Notes: a model not told the origin generated them from the letters alone. Positions 24,380-32,602 are shown, counted from the first letter of the stretch. The stretch is DNA of 40,318 nucleotides from an uncultured Bacteroidia bacterium (GCA_902779785.1 CACZDC010000031.1:1-40318), one strand, 5' to 3'. Numbers and translations are program-made.

Positions 24380-25207
24380 ATGAAAAAGACAGTATTTTTG
24401 GCTTTTGCCGCTCTTGTGATCGCCTGTGCACCAAAGCCCGAGCATCATCTTACCATACTTCACGTCAATGACACTCACTCTCATTTCGAGACCATCCGTT
24501 CCGGCTCCCAGGACGGTACCGGCGGACTGATCGAGATCGCCGCCTATGTGGATTCCGTGCGCAAGGCCGACGGAGCCGAGAACGTGCTCCTGCTCCACGC
24601 CGGCGACTACTGCCAGGGGACGGCCTACTTCTCCGAGCTGAAAGGCTCAATGGAGATCAAGTCTCTGGAAATACTTGGTTTCGATGCAGTTACCCTCGGC
24701 AACCACGAGTTTGACAACGGAATAGAAGGCCTCGAGCAGATGATCCCTCAGATCAAGCCCCAGGTCGTCGCCTGCAACCTGGACTTCTCACCCTTCTCCT
24801 TCGGCAAGTACATCAAGCCCTATGTCATAGTGGAGAAGGCCGGACTTAAGATCGGCGTCATCGGTGTGGTTACGAGGCTCCACGGAGTGGTCTCCGCCGA
24901 AGTCGCCGACCGTATTCCGGAATTCGATATGGTTGAGACCGTCCAGAAATACGCGGACGAACTCAGGCCTCAGTGCGACCTCGTCGTGGTCCTTTCCCAT
25001 ATCGGATATGACGAGCACAACGAGGGCGATGTCACCGATCCTATACTTGCCGCAGCGACCCGCAACATCGATATCATCGTCGGCGGTCACTCACATACTT
25101 TCCTCGAAGAGCCCGACTGGGTGGAGAACCTGGACGGAAAAAAGGTCCCCATCGTGCAGGCTGGCTGCTGGGGGACCTATATGGGTGAATTCCACGTGGA
25201 TATGTAG
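24380..25207 (+). CDS. 5'-nucleotidase metallophosphoesterase domain lipoprotein
   Basis: A 275-residue periplasmic lipoprotein (MKKTVFLAFAALVIAC, lipobox VIAC) consisting only of the calcineurin-like N-terminal half of UshA-type 5'-nucleotidases. The two-metal motifs are complete: ILHVNDTHSH, LLHAGDYCQG, TLGNHEFDNG, VVVLSHIGYDEHN and VGGHSHTFL. In full-length enzymes substrate binding needs the C-terminal domain, which here is the broken upstream gene, so activity toward nucleotides is doubtful. Its stop is one base from the convergent glnS stop, with no obvious terminator. Confidence 0.92.
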   Translation: MKKTVFLAFAALVIACAPKPEHHLTILHVNDTHSHFETIRSGSQDGTGGLIEIAAYVDSVRKADGAENVLLLHAGDYCQGTAYFSELKGSMEIKSLEILGFDAVTLGNHEFDNGIEGLEQMIPQIKPQVVACNLDFSPFSFGKYIKPYVIVEKAGLKIGVIGVVTRLHGVVSAEVADRIPEFDMVETVQKYADELRPQCDLVVVLSHIGYDEHNEGDVTDPILAAATRNIDIIVGGHSHTFLEEPDWVENLDGKKVPIVQAGCWGTYMGEFHVDM

Positions 25208-25208
25208 C

Positions 25209-26867
25209 CTATTCCGGCTTGTAGGAATCTTTAAGGGCGGTCGTCTTGTTGAATACAAGGCGGCCGTTTTCGCTGTCCTTGTCCTTGACGTAATAGCCGG
25301 TGCGCTCGAACTGGACCGCGATTCCGGAGGCGTCGTCGGCGAGTGCCGGCTCGGCCCAGCCCTTTACGACTACCAGCGACTCTGGATTCAGGAAGTCCTT
25401 GTAGTCCTTGTCCTCGGGGACCTGGGACATATCGGCCAGGGTGAAGAGGCGGTCGTAGTTGCGGATTTCAAGCTCCTTGGCGAAGGCCGTGCTCACCCAG
25501 TGGATAGTGCCCTTTACCGAGCGCCATTCTCCGCTCTGAGGGTGAGTCGAAGGGTCATAGCTGCACTTCAGTTCGACTACCTTGCCGTCGGCGTCCTTGA
25601 CGACCTCTTCGCATTTGATTATATAGGTATATTTCAGGCGGACTTCTCCGTCCGGCTTCAGGCGGAAGAACTTCTTCGGGGCGTCCTCCATAAAGTCGGC
25701 CCTGTCGATGAGCAGTTCCCCGGTGAAGGGGACCTTGCGGCTCGCACCCTCAGGCTCGGCGGGGTTGAGGGGGCAGTCGAACCATTCTACCTTGCCGCTC
25801 TCCCAGTTGGTTATGGTCAGTTTGATAGGGTCGTCCTGGACCACCATATATCGGTTCGAACGGGCGTTCAGATCCTGCCTTACGCACCATTCCAGAAGCT
25901 GTATGTCCATCAGCTGGTCGCGTTTGCTGACCCCGATCTTCTCGCAGAACATCTTCAGGGCCTCGGGGGTGTAGCCGCGGCGGCGTACTCCGCAGAGGGT
26001 CGGCATCCTGGGGTCGTCCCAGCCTGAAACCAGGCCCTTCTGGACCAGTTCCAGCAGCTTGCGCTTGGACATCAGCGTGTAGGTCAGGTTCAGGCGGGCG
26101 AACTCATACTGATGCGAGGGATAGATGCCCAGAGTCTCTATGAACCAGTCATACAGAGGACGGTGGACGTCGAATTCCAGGGTGCAGATGGAGTGGGTGA
26201 TATGCTCGATGGAATCGCACTGGCCGTGGGTGAAGTCATACATCGGATAGATGCACCACTTGTCGCCGGTGCGGTGATGATGGGCGAACTTGATGCGGTA
26301 CAGCAGAGGGTCGCGGAACATCATATTCGGATGGGCCATATCGATCTTGGCGCGGAGCACTTTTTCTCCTTCGGCATATTTTCCGGCCTTCATCTCGCGG
26401 AAGAGCCTGAGGTTTTCCTCCACAGAACGGTCCCTCCAGGGAGAGGGGGTGCCGGGCTTGTCCACAGTGCCGCGTCCGAGACGGATTTCCTCCTGGGTCT
26501 GGTCGTCCACATAGGCCAGGCCGCGCTTGATTAGCTCTTCGGCCCACTCGTAAAGCTGGTCGAAATAGTCCGAAGCATAGAGTTCCTTGTCCCATTGGAA
26601 GCCCAGCCAGTGGATGTCCTCCTTGATGGAATCCACGTATTCGGTGTCCTCCTTGGTCGGATTGGTGTCATCATAGCGGAGATTGGTCTTGCCGCCGTAT
26701 TTCTCGGCGAGGCCGAAATTCAGGCAGATGCTCTTGGCGTGACCGAGATGCAGATAACCGTTTGGCTCGGGAGGAAAACGGGTGATGATGGAGTCCATTT
26801 TGCCTTCGGCGAGGTCTTTTTCGATGATTTCTTCAAGGAAATTCAGCTTGCGGGGATTCTCTTCCAT
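25209..26867 (-). CDS. glnS: Glutamine-tRNA ligase
   Basis: A class I aminoacyl-tRNA synthetase of 552 residues. The HIGH motif is PNGYLHLGHAKS (H40-L-G-H43) and the KMSKS counterpart is LMSKRKL. The glutamine-specific segments YDDTNPTKEDTEYVDSI and DFTHGQCDSIEHITHSICTLEF and the two C-terminal anticodon-binding barrels are present. Together they support GlnRS rather than GluRS. I choose ATG 26867 (MEENPRKLNF) over an in-frame TTG eight codons upstream. A -7 box lies 28 bases upstream, divergent from the spt promoter. Confidence 0.96.
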   Translation of the reverse strand: MEENPRKLNFLEEIIEKDLAEGKMDSIITRFPPEPNGYLHLGHAKSICLNFGLAEKYGGKTNLRYDDTNPTKEDTEYVDSIKEDIHWLGFQWDKELYASDYFDQLYEWAEELIKRGLAYVDDQTQEEIRLGRGTVDKPGTPSPWRDRSVEENLRLFREMKAGKYAEGEKVLRAKIDMAHPNMMFRDPLLYRIKFAHHHRTGDKWCIYPMYDFTHGQCDSIEHITHSICTLEFDVHRPLYDWFIETLGIYPSHQYEFARLNLTYTLMSKRKLLELVQKGLVSGWDDPRMPTLCGVRRRGYTPEALKMFCEKIGVSKRDQLMDIQLLEWCVRQDLNARSNRYMVVQDDPIKLTITNWESGKVEWFDCPLNPAEPEGASRKVPFTGELLIDRADFMEDAPKKFFRLKPDGEVRLKYTYIIKCEEVVKDADGKVVELKCSYDPSTHPQSGEWRSVKGTIHWVSTAFAKELEIRNYDRLFTLADMSQVPEDKDYKDFLNPESLVVVKGWAEPALADDASGIAVQFERTGYYVKDKDSENGRLVFNKTTALKDSYKPE

Positions 26868-26894
26868 ATAAATGATAAAGGTGTTTTTCAAAAC

Positions 26895-26902
26895 TCAAAG
26901 GT
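26895..26902 (-). promoter_or_regulatory. -7 promoter box for glnS
   Basis: TACCTTTG on the - strand, 27 bases before the glnS ATG. No TTG at standard spacing. Confidence 0.5.
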
Positions 26903-26922
26903 ACGAAAAAAATCCCATTCCG

Positions 26923-26952
26923 TTGCACTAAAAACAATTTTTACTAAATTTG
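26923..26952 (+). promoter_or_regulatory. Consensus promoter for spt-yicC
   Basis: TTG at 26923-26925, a 19-base gap, then TAAATTTG at 26945-26952. ATG is 23 bases further on. This is one of the best promoter matches in the window. Confidence 0.75.
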
Positions 26953-26974
26953 CAGCTCACAAAACAAAAAATTG

Positions 26975-28165
26975 ATGAGTCTATTACACGCAAGGCTGGC
27001 AAAATATGATTTGCCGCAGAAGATGATGGAAAAGGGAATTTACCCTTATTTCCGGCCGATTACAAGCAAACAGGGAACAGAAGTCACTATGGACGGACAT
27101 CAGATTCTGATGTTCGGTTCGAATGCATATACCGGGCTTACCGGAGACGACAGAGTGATCAACGCGGGCATCGAGGCTATGAAAAAATATGGCTCCGGCT
27201 GCGCTGGGTCGCGTTTTTTGAACGGGACGCTGGACATTCACCTTCAGCTCGAAAAGGAGCTGGCGGAGTTTGTCGGCAAGGACGAAGCCCTCTGCTTCTC
27301 CACCGGTTTCACCGTCAATTCCGGCGTAATACCGCAGCTTCTGACCAAGGACGATTTCATTATCTGTGACGACCGTGACCACGCGTCCATAGTCGACGGA
27401 CGCCGTCTCAGCTTCGCCAAGGGCCTCCATTACAAGCACAACGATATGGCCGACCTGGAGCGCCGCATCAGAAGATGCCCCCGGAATGCGGTCAAGCTGA
27501 TAGTCGTGGACGGAGTCTTTTCTATGGAAGGCGACCTCGCCAAACTCCCTGAGATCGTCGAACTCAAGCACAAATACGACAATGTGGTCATTATGGTCGA
27601 CGAGGCCCACGGTATCGGAGTCTTCGGCCGTGGAGGAAGGGGAGTCTGTGACCATTTCAACCTCAGTTCCGAGATTGACCTGATTATGGGAACCTTCTCC
27701 AAGAGCCTCGCTTCGATTGGTGGCTTCATCGCTGCCGACAAGGTGATTATCAATTTCTTACGCCATAACGCCAGGACCTATATCTTCCAGGCTTCTGATA
27801 CCCCGGCGGCTACCGCCAGCGCCCTCGAGGCACTTCATATCATCCAGCAGGAGCCGGAGCGTATCACCCATCTTTGGGAGGTGACCAACTATGCCCTGCG
27901 CCGTTTCCGCGAGGCCGGTTTCGAAATCGGGGAGACCGAGAGTCCTATCATACCTCTGTATGTCCGCGACCTGGAGAAGACCTTTGTCGTGACCAAACGA
28001 GCATTTGACGAGGGTGTGTTCATCAATTCTGTCATACCTCCGGCTTGTGCGCCCCAGGACACCCTGATTCGTTTCTCTCTTATGGCTACGCATACCAAGG
28101 AGCAGGTTGACAAGGCGGTAGATGCCCTGACCAAAGTTTTCAAGGAAGAAGGAATCATCAAATGA
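26975..28165 (+). CDS. spt: Serine palmitoyltransferase (alpha-oxoamine synthase)
   Basis: A 396-residue PLP enzyme that condenses L-serine with a fatty acyl thioester, the first step of sphingolipid synthesis in Bacteroidota. Motifs of the alpha-oxoamine synthase family are GSNAYTGLT, YGSGCAGSRFLNGT, DDRDHASIVDG (H136 stacks on PLP), VDEAHGIGVFG (209-219) and GTFSKSLASIGG with the PLP lysine K243. KBL, the glycine-using paralogue, has a similar layout, but the N-terminal region and GSGCAGSRFLNG context favour SPT. ATG 26975 is preferred to the TTG just before it. Its stop overlaps yicC (ATGA). Confidence 0.9.
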   Translation: MSLLHARLAKYDLPQKMMEKGIYPYFRPITSKQGTEVTMDGHQILMFGSNAYTGLTGDDRVINAGIEAMKKYGSGCAGSRFLNGTLDIHLQLEKELAEFVGKDEALCFSTGFTVNSGVIPQLLTKDDFIICDDRDHASIVDGRRLSFAKGLHYKHNDMADLERRIRRCPRNAVKLIVVDGVFSMEGDLAKLPEIVELKHKYDNVVIMVDEAHGIGVFGRGGRGVCDHFNLSSEIDLIMGTFSKSLASIGGFIAADKVIINFLRHNARTYIFQASDTPAATASALEALHIIQQEPERITHLWEVTNYALRRFREAGFEIGETESPIIPLYVRDLEKTFVVTKRAFDEGVFINSVIPPACAPQDTLIRFSLMATHTKEQVDKAVDALTKVFKEEGIIK

Positions 28166-29058
28166 TCCAGTCAATGACAGGCTACGGGAAGGCCGAAGTC
28201 CTTCTCTCTGCCGGAAAACTTGTAATCGAGATACGCTCCCTGAACGGGAAGAGTGCAGATATCTCTGTCAAGAGCCAGCTGCTGCCCAAGGACAAGGACC
28301 TTCTTGTCCGGAAGATGATTGCAGAGAAACTGGTCCGGGGAACCATAGATGTGTACCTTTCGCTGGAAGCTGGTGAAGCCGGGGGAGTCCACTCCGTCAA
28401 CAAGGAGGCTTTCCACAGCTACTGGCAGAGCATTGCCGCCGCTCTTGACGAGGAGATTCCTCTCGGGAAAGCTGCAATGAAGCACCCTGCTAACGCTTCC
28501 GTTCTGGCAAATGCCATTCTGCGGCTTCCGGATGTGGTCGGCAAGTCGGGGGATGCGATCGCGGAGAGCGAATGGCCAAAAGTGGAGGCTGCCTTCGTGT
28601 CTGCGCTTAAGGCGCTGGAAGACTATCGCCGCCGCGAAGGGGTTGCGCTCTACAAGGACGTCACCGGCAGGGTGCAGAATATCCTGGATTTGTATAAGGA
28701 GGTGGAAGCGCTTGAGTCTGAGAGGATTGAAGCCGTACGTGCCCGCCTTCAGAAGAATCTCGCCGAGCTTTCGGCCAAAGTCGATCCTTCCCGCTTCGAG
28801 CAGGAGCTGATCTTCTATCTGGAGAAATACGACATCAACGAGGAGAAGGTCCGCCTGCGCCAGCACTGCAAGTACTTTATGGACACAATCGACGGCGAAC
28901 AGTATCCCGGCAAGAAACTGGGTTTCATCATCCAGGAGATGGGCCGCGAGATCAACACCACCGGTTCCAAGGCCAACCACGCCGGCATCCAGGCGCTCGT
29001 CGTCCGTATGAAAGACGAGCTCGAAAAAATCCGCGAGCAGTCAATGAACATCCTTTAG
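28162..29058 (+). CDS. YicC-family protein
   Basis: A 298-residue protein with the hallmark start IQSMTGYGKAE and the conserved C-terminal block GFIIQEMGREINTTGSKAN. YicC proteins have been linked to endoribonuclease activity and to stress survival. In many Bacteroidota it precedes gmk, but here it is last in the operon and a 1-kb gene-free stretch follows. The 4-base overlap with spt implies translational coupling. Confidence 0.93.
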   Translation: MIQSMTGYGKAEVLLSAGKLVIEIRSLNGKSADISVKSQLLPKDKDLLVRKMIAEKLVRGTIDVYLSLEAGEAGGVHSVNKEAFHSYWQSIAAALDEEIPLGKAAMKHPANASVLANAILRLPDVVGKSGDAIAESEWPKVEAAFVSALKALEDYRRREGVALYKDVTGRVQNILDLYKEVEALESERIEAVRARLQKNLAELSAKVDPSRFEQELIFYLEKYDINEEKVRLRQHCKYFMDTIDGEQYPGKKLGFIIQEMGREINTTGSKANHAGIQALVVRMKDELEKIREQSMNIL

Positions 29059-29103
29059 CCTCCGCCGCATTGTAATTCGCTGACAGCTGTTTCGCTTATC
29101 TCT

Positions 29104-29233
29104 GTGCCGCCAGATGCCAGTTTTTCGGCACGGATTGCCGATTTGGCGTCCTCAGTGCCGCCAGATGCCAGTTTTTCGGCACGGATTGCCGATTTGGCGT
29201 CCTCAGTGCCGCCAGATGCCAGTTTTCCGGCAC
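29104..29233. repeat. 51-bp tandem repeat, 2.5 copies
   Basis: Units start at 29104, 29155 and 29206 (partial). The first two are identical over 51 bases. Each contains the inverted repeat GTGCCG/CGGCAC around a loop with a T run. 51 is a multiple of three, so all frames stay open, but there is no credible start site, and coding potential is doubtful. Confidence 0.9.
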
Positions 29234-29234
29234 C

Positions 29235-29263
29235 GCCGCCGACCGGCTGTCATGGTCGGCGGC
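29235..29263. repeat. Perfect 10-bp hairpin
   Basis: GCCGCCGACC (29235-29244) and GGTCGGCGGC (29254-29263) with a 9-base loop, directly after the 51-bp tandem repeat. No T tract follows, so it is not a typical terminator. Confidence 0.8.
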
Positions 29264-29374
29264 TACGGCGCGCCGCTGCGGTGGGCTCTGTGCTGATAGC
29301 CCTCCTCGCGGCGGCCGTTGCCTCGTGACGTTCCGGTCCGACGCGTGTTCAGCAGTCGCCCGCAGCCTATCCTC

Positions 29375-29511
29375 GTCCGCGTTGACGTCAAATCGCGTGT
29401 TGGGTGAGTTCCAGCTGTCGACGCGGCACTGTTTTGTGGCAGAACGGTCCTTTTTCCGTCCGCGTTGACGTCAAATCGCGTGCTGGGTGCGTTCCAATTG
29501 TCGACGCGGCA
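29375..29511. repeat. Two 54-bp direct repeats, 83 bp apart, each a hairpin
   Basis: Units 29375-29428 and 29458-29511 agree at about 50 of 54 positions. Both contain the palindrome TTGACGTCAA and can close with CCGCGTTGAC against GTCGACGCGG (one G-T pair). Two of the four differences change the palindrome CAGCTG into the palindrome CAATTG, which keeps self-complementarity. Confidence 0.88.
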
Positions 29512-29557
29512 ATGAAGCGTGTTTGTTGGAGGGGAAAGATGGTTCCGTCTGCAAGCA

Positions 29558-29604
29558 GAGGGGCCGGACGCGAGCCCTTGAGGCGAGCTCGCGGTAGGCC
29601 CCTC
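29558..29604. repeat. Nested hairpin
   Basis: Outer stem GAGGGGCC (29558-29565) with GGCCCCTC (29597-29604). Inner stem CGCGAGC (29569-29575) with GCTCGCG (29587-29593), separated by symmetrical 3-base internal loops. The terminal loop is 11 bases. Confidence 0.8.
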
Positions 29605-29605
29605 A

Positions 29606-29634
29606 GGCGGCGGGCATAACAGCCGCCCGCCGCC
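29606..29634. repeat. Perfect 10-bp GC hairpin
   Basis: GGCGGCGGGC (29606-29615) and GCCCGCCGCC (29625-29634), 9-base loop. Its arm and loop lengths match those of the hairpin at 29235-29263. Confidence 0.8.
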
Positions 29635-29651
29635 GGTGCGCTCTAACGGAA

Positions 29652-29679
29652 GCCTTTGCCCCTGGCATTGGGCAAAGGC
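29652..29679. repeat. Perfect 10-bp hairpin
   Basis: GCCTTTGCCC (29652-29661) and GGGCAAAGGC (29670-29679) with an 8-base loop. Same geometry as the two neighbouring 10-bp hairpins but unrelated sequence. Confidence 0.8.
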
Positions 29680-29855
29680 GTCGCCTGTTGCTGGTATAGC
29701 GTCTGCCTCCACCGCCGGGCACCGGGCGGACTCAAAACACTAATCCGTGCCGGGAAACGTGCCTTTGCGGGCACCGACGGGTTGCCTGCAAGCCAACGGC
29801 TCTCCTGCCGACGGCTTGCCTCCAAGCTGCCGTCGCCTCAGCTGCTTGCTCCCTG

Positions 29856-29949
29856 CGTTTTCGCCCGCATTTTAGGGCTTTTTTGCGGGTGAAACTGAAG
29901 CCACATAACGTTTCACCCGCATTTTTACGTCATTTTGCGGGTGAAAACG
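29856..29949. repeat. Two similar terminator-like hairpins
   Basis: CCCGCA (29864-29869) pairs with TGCGGG (29884-29889). TTTCACCCGCA (29911-29921) pairs with TGCGGGTGAAA (29936-29946). The two units share CCCGCATTTT and TTTTGCGGGTGAAA, so one is a duplicate of the other. The loops are T-rich. They may help end the yicC or flippase transcripts, although no clean T tract follows the stems. Confidence 0.75.
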
Positions 29950-29988
29950 CTTGCATTCCTGCAATTGTGCAAAACGTTTGGGTGCAAG

Positions 29989-30065
29989 GACAATCCGCCT
30001 GCGCGAATTTTGCTCGCGAGAATCCGCCTCCGCGAATCTTGCTAGCGACAATCCGCCTGTGAATC
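29989..30065. repeat. 29-bp tandem repeat, about 2.5 copies
   Basis: Units start at 29989, 30018 and 30047 and share GA(C/G)AATCCGCCT and CGCGAAT(T/C)TTGCT. The third is partial and runs up to the flippase stop codon, whose flank (CTACGCGCGAC) resembles part of the unit. There are no unique spacers, so it is not a CRISPR. Confidence 0.85.
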
Positions 30066-31586
30066 CTACGCGCGACGAAAAACGAACCTTTTCAGCGAGG
30101 AGCGCTCGGAAGGGGTGAGGCCGACAAACAACACCGCGAGCATACTCAGTATCAGCGTAATGAAAACGCCAAGCAGGCGGAGCCAGATGCCGTCGAAGCC
30201 GAAATGCGGATATATCAGGAGGTATGCGCCCATAATGACAAAGACCATAAAGGGCCGCAGGTACGCCTCCCTGAAGTAGCCTGCTACGTCGAAACGGAAC
30301 TGGAAGCGCAGCAGAATGAACTGAATCAGCCGGTTAAGAAGATCCGCCACCACGAAACTGACGATTATCGTGTAGGCCGGGAAGCCTGCGCGGAAAAGCA
30401 TCCAGCCGGCGAGAAGGCAGCCGAAAAACAGCACGCTGACTTCGATTTTGTACCATTTGATGCGCCCCAGGGCATTGATCAGCTGGACCAGCCCGGCGGA
30501 AGTCGCCGATACCGCAGCCACTACGAGTGTCCATCGGCACATCAGAAAAGTCTCGGCCGGAACATTCTTGCCCAGCCATAGCCCGACTATGAAATCCATT
30601 TCGCACCAAAGCGGGAAAAACAGCAGCAGGAAAAGCAGCAGGCAGATCCGTCCGGTGCGCCGGGCAAGGGCGGTCGCCTGGGAAATCTCACCCGAGCCGA
30701 CGCTCTGGGCGATCTGAGGCGCCGAGGCCGTATCAAAATTCGAAATGAACTGACTCACATAGTTTTGCAAGGTCGCCGCATAGTAGAAAGCCGCATTGAC
30801 CGTGGTCCCGAAAAAGGCGTTTATAAGCATATTGGAACCCTGGGAACGGCTTATCACCGCGCTGGAATGCAGCAAGTTCCAGTTGTTGAAATGAAGCACA
30901 TCCCTATAGTCCTTCCACTCCCTGACAAAGGACCATCGGACCATCTCCGGCCATTTCTTTCGGCAGAGCAGATGATAGACAACGAAGGAGACCAGAGTCA
31001 TAACAGACATCATCAAGGCATAGATCCTCAGGCCATCCTTCCGGACAAATAGCAGGAGACAGACGACCAGGCCGAGCTTGATGAAGGCGTTCAGTATGTC
31101 CACTATGGCTATGGTCCCGAATTTTTCGTGGACGGTAAAAAGGCCCTGGAAGGGCACATTGGCGATCGAGAGGCAGGCCACCAGGGTCGAGACCTGGAAG
31201 ACGAACATTGCGTCGGCCTCCTTCCCGGGCGGCACATTCAGTTTGTTGTGGATATACCAAAGGCCTATGGTCTCGAGAATGAGAAGCAGCAGGAGAGCGC
31301 CGCCGATATGGATCGTATGGCAGATATTGAACATCCGTCCGGGATTGCCTCCGCTCTTGCCGAGTTCTATGTTCATAAAGCGGACAGTGGTGGCGGTCAT
31401 CGCCGTCGTTATGGCCGAAACCAGCATCACCGCACTTCCGACCGCGCTGTATATGCCCACGTCCGAAGCCCCGAGCGCCTGCAGCACCAGACGGCTCGAA
31501 ATAAGACCCACGACAATGGTCACCGCCATCCTTATATAAATGATGAGGGTGTTCTTCGCGATTCTGATGTCCGAGCGGCTCGCCAT
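30066..31586 (-). CDS. Polysaccharide flippase (MOP superfamily, Wzx-like)
   Basis: A 506-residue membrane protein with about 12-14 hydrophobic segments, resembling lipopolysaccharide or O-antigen flippases. It would move undecaprenyl-linked glycan units across the inner membrane. The N-terminus (SDIRIAKNTLIIYIRMAVTIVVGLISSRLVLQALG, in parts) is typical of Bacteroidota flippases. Its neighbours are glycosyltransferases on the opposite strand. The -7 box sits so close to the ATG that the mRNA is probably leaderless. Confidence 0.9.
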   Translation of the reverse strand: MASRSDIRIAKNTLIIYIRMAVTIVVGLISSRLVLQALGASDVGIYSAVGSAVMLVSAITTAMTATTVRFMNIELGKSGGNPGRMFNICHTIHIGGALLLLLILETIGLWYIHNKLNVPPGKEADAMFVFQVSTLVACLSIANVPFQGLFTVHEKFGTIAIVDILNAFIKLGLVVCLLLFVRKDGLRIYALMMSVMTLVSFVVYHLLCRKKWPEMVRWSFVREWKDYRDVLHFNNWNLLHSSAVISRSQGSNMLINAFFGTTVNAAFYYAATLQNYVSQFISNFDTASAPQIAQSVGSGEISQATALARRTGRICLLLFLLLFFPLWCEMDFIVGLWLGKNVPAETFLMCRWTLVVAAVSATSAGLVQLINALGRIKWYKIEVSVLFFGCLLAGWMLFRAGFPAYTIIVSFVVADLLNRLIQFILLRFQFRFDVAGYFREAYLRPFMVFVIMGAYLLIYPHFGFDGIWLRLLGVFITLILSMLAVLFVGLTPSERSSLKRFVFRRA

Positions 31587-31590
31587 AGTG

Positions 31591-31598
31591 CAAATGTA
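31591..31598 (-). promoter_or_regulatory. -7 promoter box for the flippase, leaderless
   Basis: TACATTTG on the - strand ends only 4 bases before the flippase ATG. Transcription about 7 bases downstream would start at or inside the start codon. Confidence 0.5.
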
Positions 31599-31610
31599 AT
31601 TAAAAATATC

Positions 31611-31618
31611 TATATTTG
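31611..31618 (+). promoter_or_regulatory. -7 promoter box for the glycosyltransferase operon
   Basis: TATATTTG, 12 bases before ATG 31631. The predicted transcript start is close to 31625, giving a leader of about 6 bases or none. It is divergent from, and 12 bases away from, the flippase box. Confidence 0.6.
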
Positions 31619-31630
31619 TGAGTTGTGTCT

Positions 31631-32602
31631 ATGAAAATCTTATATGTGCTGGTGAGCTCGCCCGGGGACATCTACCTCGAGCAGGCAGCGCTTTCCGTCC
31701 ATTCCCTAAGGCGTCACAACCCCGGAATAAAAGTCACCCTCCTGACCGACAGGCTTAGCCGCGACGCTTTCGGGGGCAGGGGAGTCAAGGGCGAAGACTT
31801 CATTTCGCTTTTCGACGAAGTGATAGTGAAAGAACTCGATGCCTCCCTCAGCGGAATGCAGCGCTCGCGCTTGCTGAAAACCGGGATGCGGAACTATGTG
31901 GACGGGGATTTCCTCTATGTCGACACGGACACCCTCTTCTGCCGCCAAGTCCCTGAAAATGAGCCGGAAGTGGATTTCGGAGCCTGCCTTGACATACACG
32001 TTCCGCTCTCTGTCCATTCCCACAGGGACGCCATCCTCTCGCTCTGCCGCCGCATCGGTTTCGACGCGTCCGGCGTCGAAGAGTATTTCAACAGCGGAGT
32101 GATGCTGGTCAGGGACACGGAGCAGAACCGCCGCTTCTTCAGCCTATGGCAGCAGAATTATCTCGAAGGCTGCAAGGCCGAGGTCTATTCCGACCAGCCC
32201 TCGCTCGCAAAGACGAACGCTATGTGCGGAAGTCCCATAAAGCGCCTTCCGGACGAATGGAACTGCCAGGCTATGAGCGGAGTACGCTATCTGACAGGAG
32301 CCAAGGTTTTTCACTATCTGTGTACCTGCGCCTCCGACAAGTCGAACGGCTACCTATACCGTCTACACGACAGAGCGGAACTGAGGCGACTGGGAAGTGA
32401 AGGACTTGCCCCCTTCGAGGATTTGTTGGAGGACCCGCTGAAAGGCTTCGCGCCTGATACTCTCATCCTCACCGGTGAAGACCTCCATTTTCTCCGAACC
32501 CGGCGCTACCGCTGGATGAGAGGACGCTTCCGCCGGGGCGGTTTCTCCCTTCTGGAGTTCCTGCTGAAAGTCCGTGACCATCTTTTCCCGCGCCGCAAAT
32601 GA
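31631..32602 (+). CDS. Glycosyltransferase, GT-A type (GT8/nucleotide-diphospho-sugar transferase-like)
   Basis: A 323-residue cytoplasmic transferase. It begins with a Rossmann-like strand KILYVLVSSPGDIYLEQAALSV (in parts), and the metal-binding DxD is YVDTDTLF (98-100). FNSGVMLVRD and SDQPSLA are features shared with GT8-like enzymes that hold the sugar nucleotide. The C-terminal 60 residues are very basic and may contact the membrane. An in-frame GTG at 31625 could extend it by two residues. Its stop overlaps the next gene (ATGA). Donor and acceptor are unknown. Confidence 0.82.
   Translation: MKILYVLVSSPGDIYLEQAALSVHSLRRHNPGIKVTLLTDRLSRDAFGGRGVKGEDFISLFDEVIVKELDASLSGMQRSRLLKTGMRNYVDGDFLYVDTDTLFCRQVPENEPEVDFGACLDIHVPLSVHSHRDAILSLCRRIGFDASGVEEYFNSGVMLVRDTEQNRRFFSLWQQNYLEGCKAEVYSDQPSLAKTNAMCGSPIKRLPDEWNCQAMSGVRYLTGAKVFHYLCTCASDKSNGYLYRLHDRAELRRLGSEGLAPFEDLLEDPLKGFAPDTLILTGEDLHFLRTRRYRWMRGRFRRGGFSLLEFLLKVRDHLFPRRK

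Larger units (their letters stand above)
29059..30065. other. Gene-free repeat and hairpin island
   Basis: About 1 kb between the convergent ends of yicC and the flippase gene. I find no ORF with homology, ribosome-binding site or promoter. The stretch is GC-rich and made of tandem repeats and strong hairpins, listed separately: 29104-29233, 29235-29263, 29375-29511, 29558-29604, 29606-29634, 29652-29679, 29856-29949 and 29989-30065. It separates the housekeeping part of the window from the surface-glycan part. Confidence 0.8.

Noticed and set aside
29104-29328. 74-codon frame with 17-residue repeats (PPDASFSARIADLASSV)
   Set aside because: The period of 51 bases keeps every frame open; start would be GTG with no ribosome-binding site, and the frame runs into arginine/alanine-rich noise.
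29558-29604. Third copy of the dispersed hairpin element (GAGGGG/GGCCCC similarity)
   Set aside because: Only a few G-rich bases match; the characteristic CCCGTGGCCACCCTCGGCC and CGTAAGAGGG segments are absent.
29989-30065. Possible CRISPR array
   Set aside because: Units follow each other directly without unique spacers, and no cas gene is in the window.
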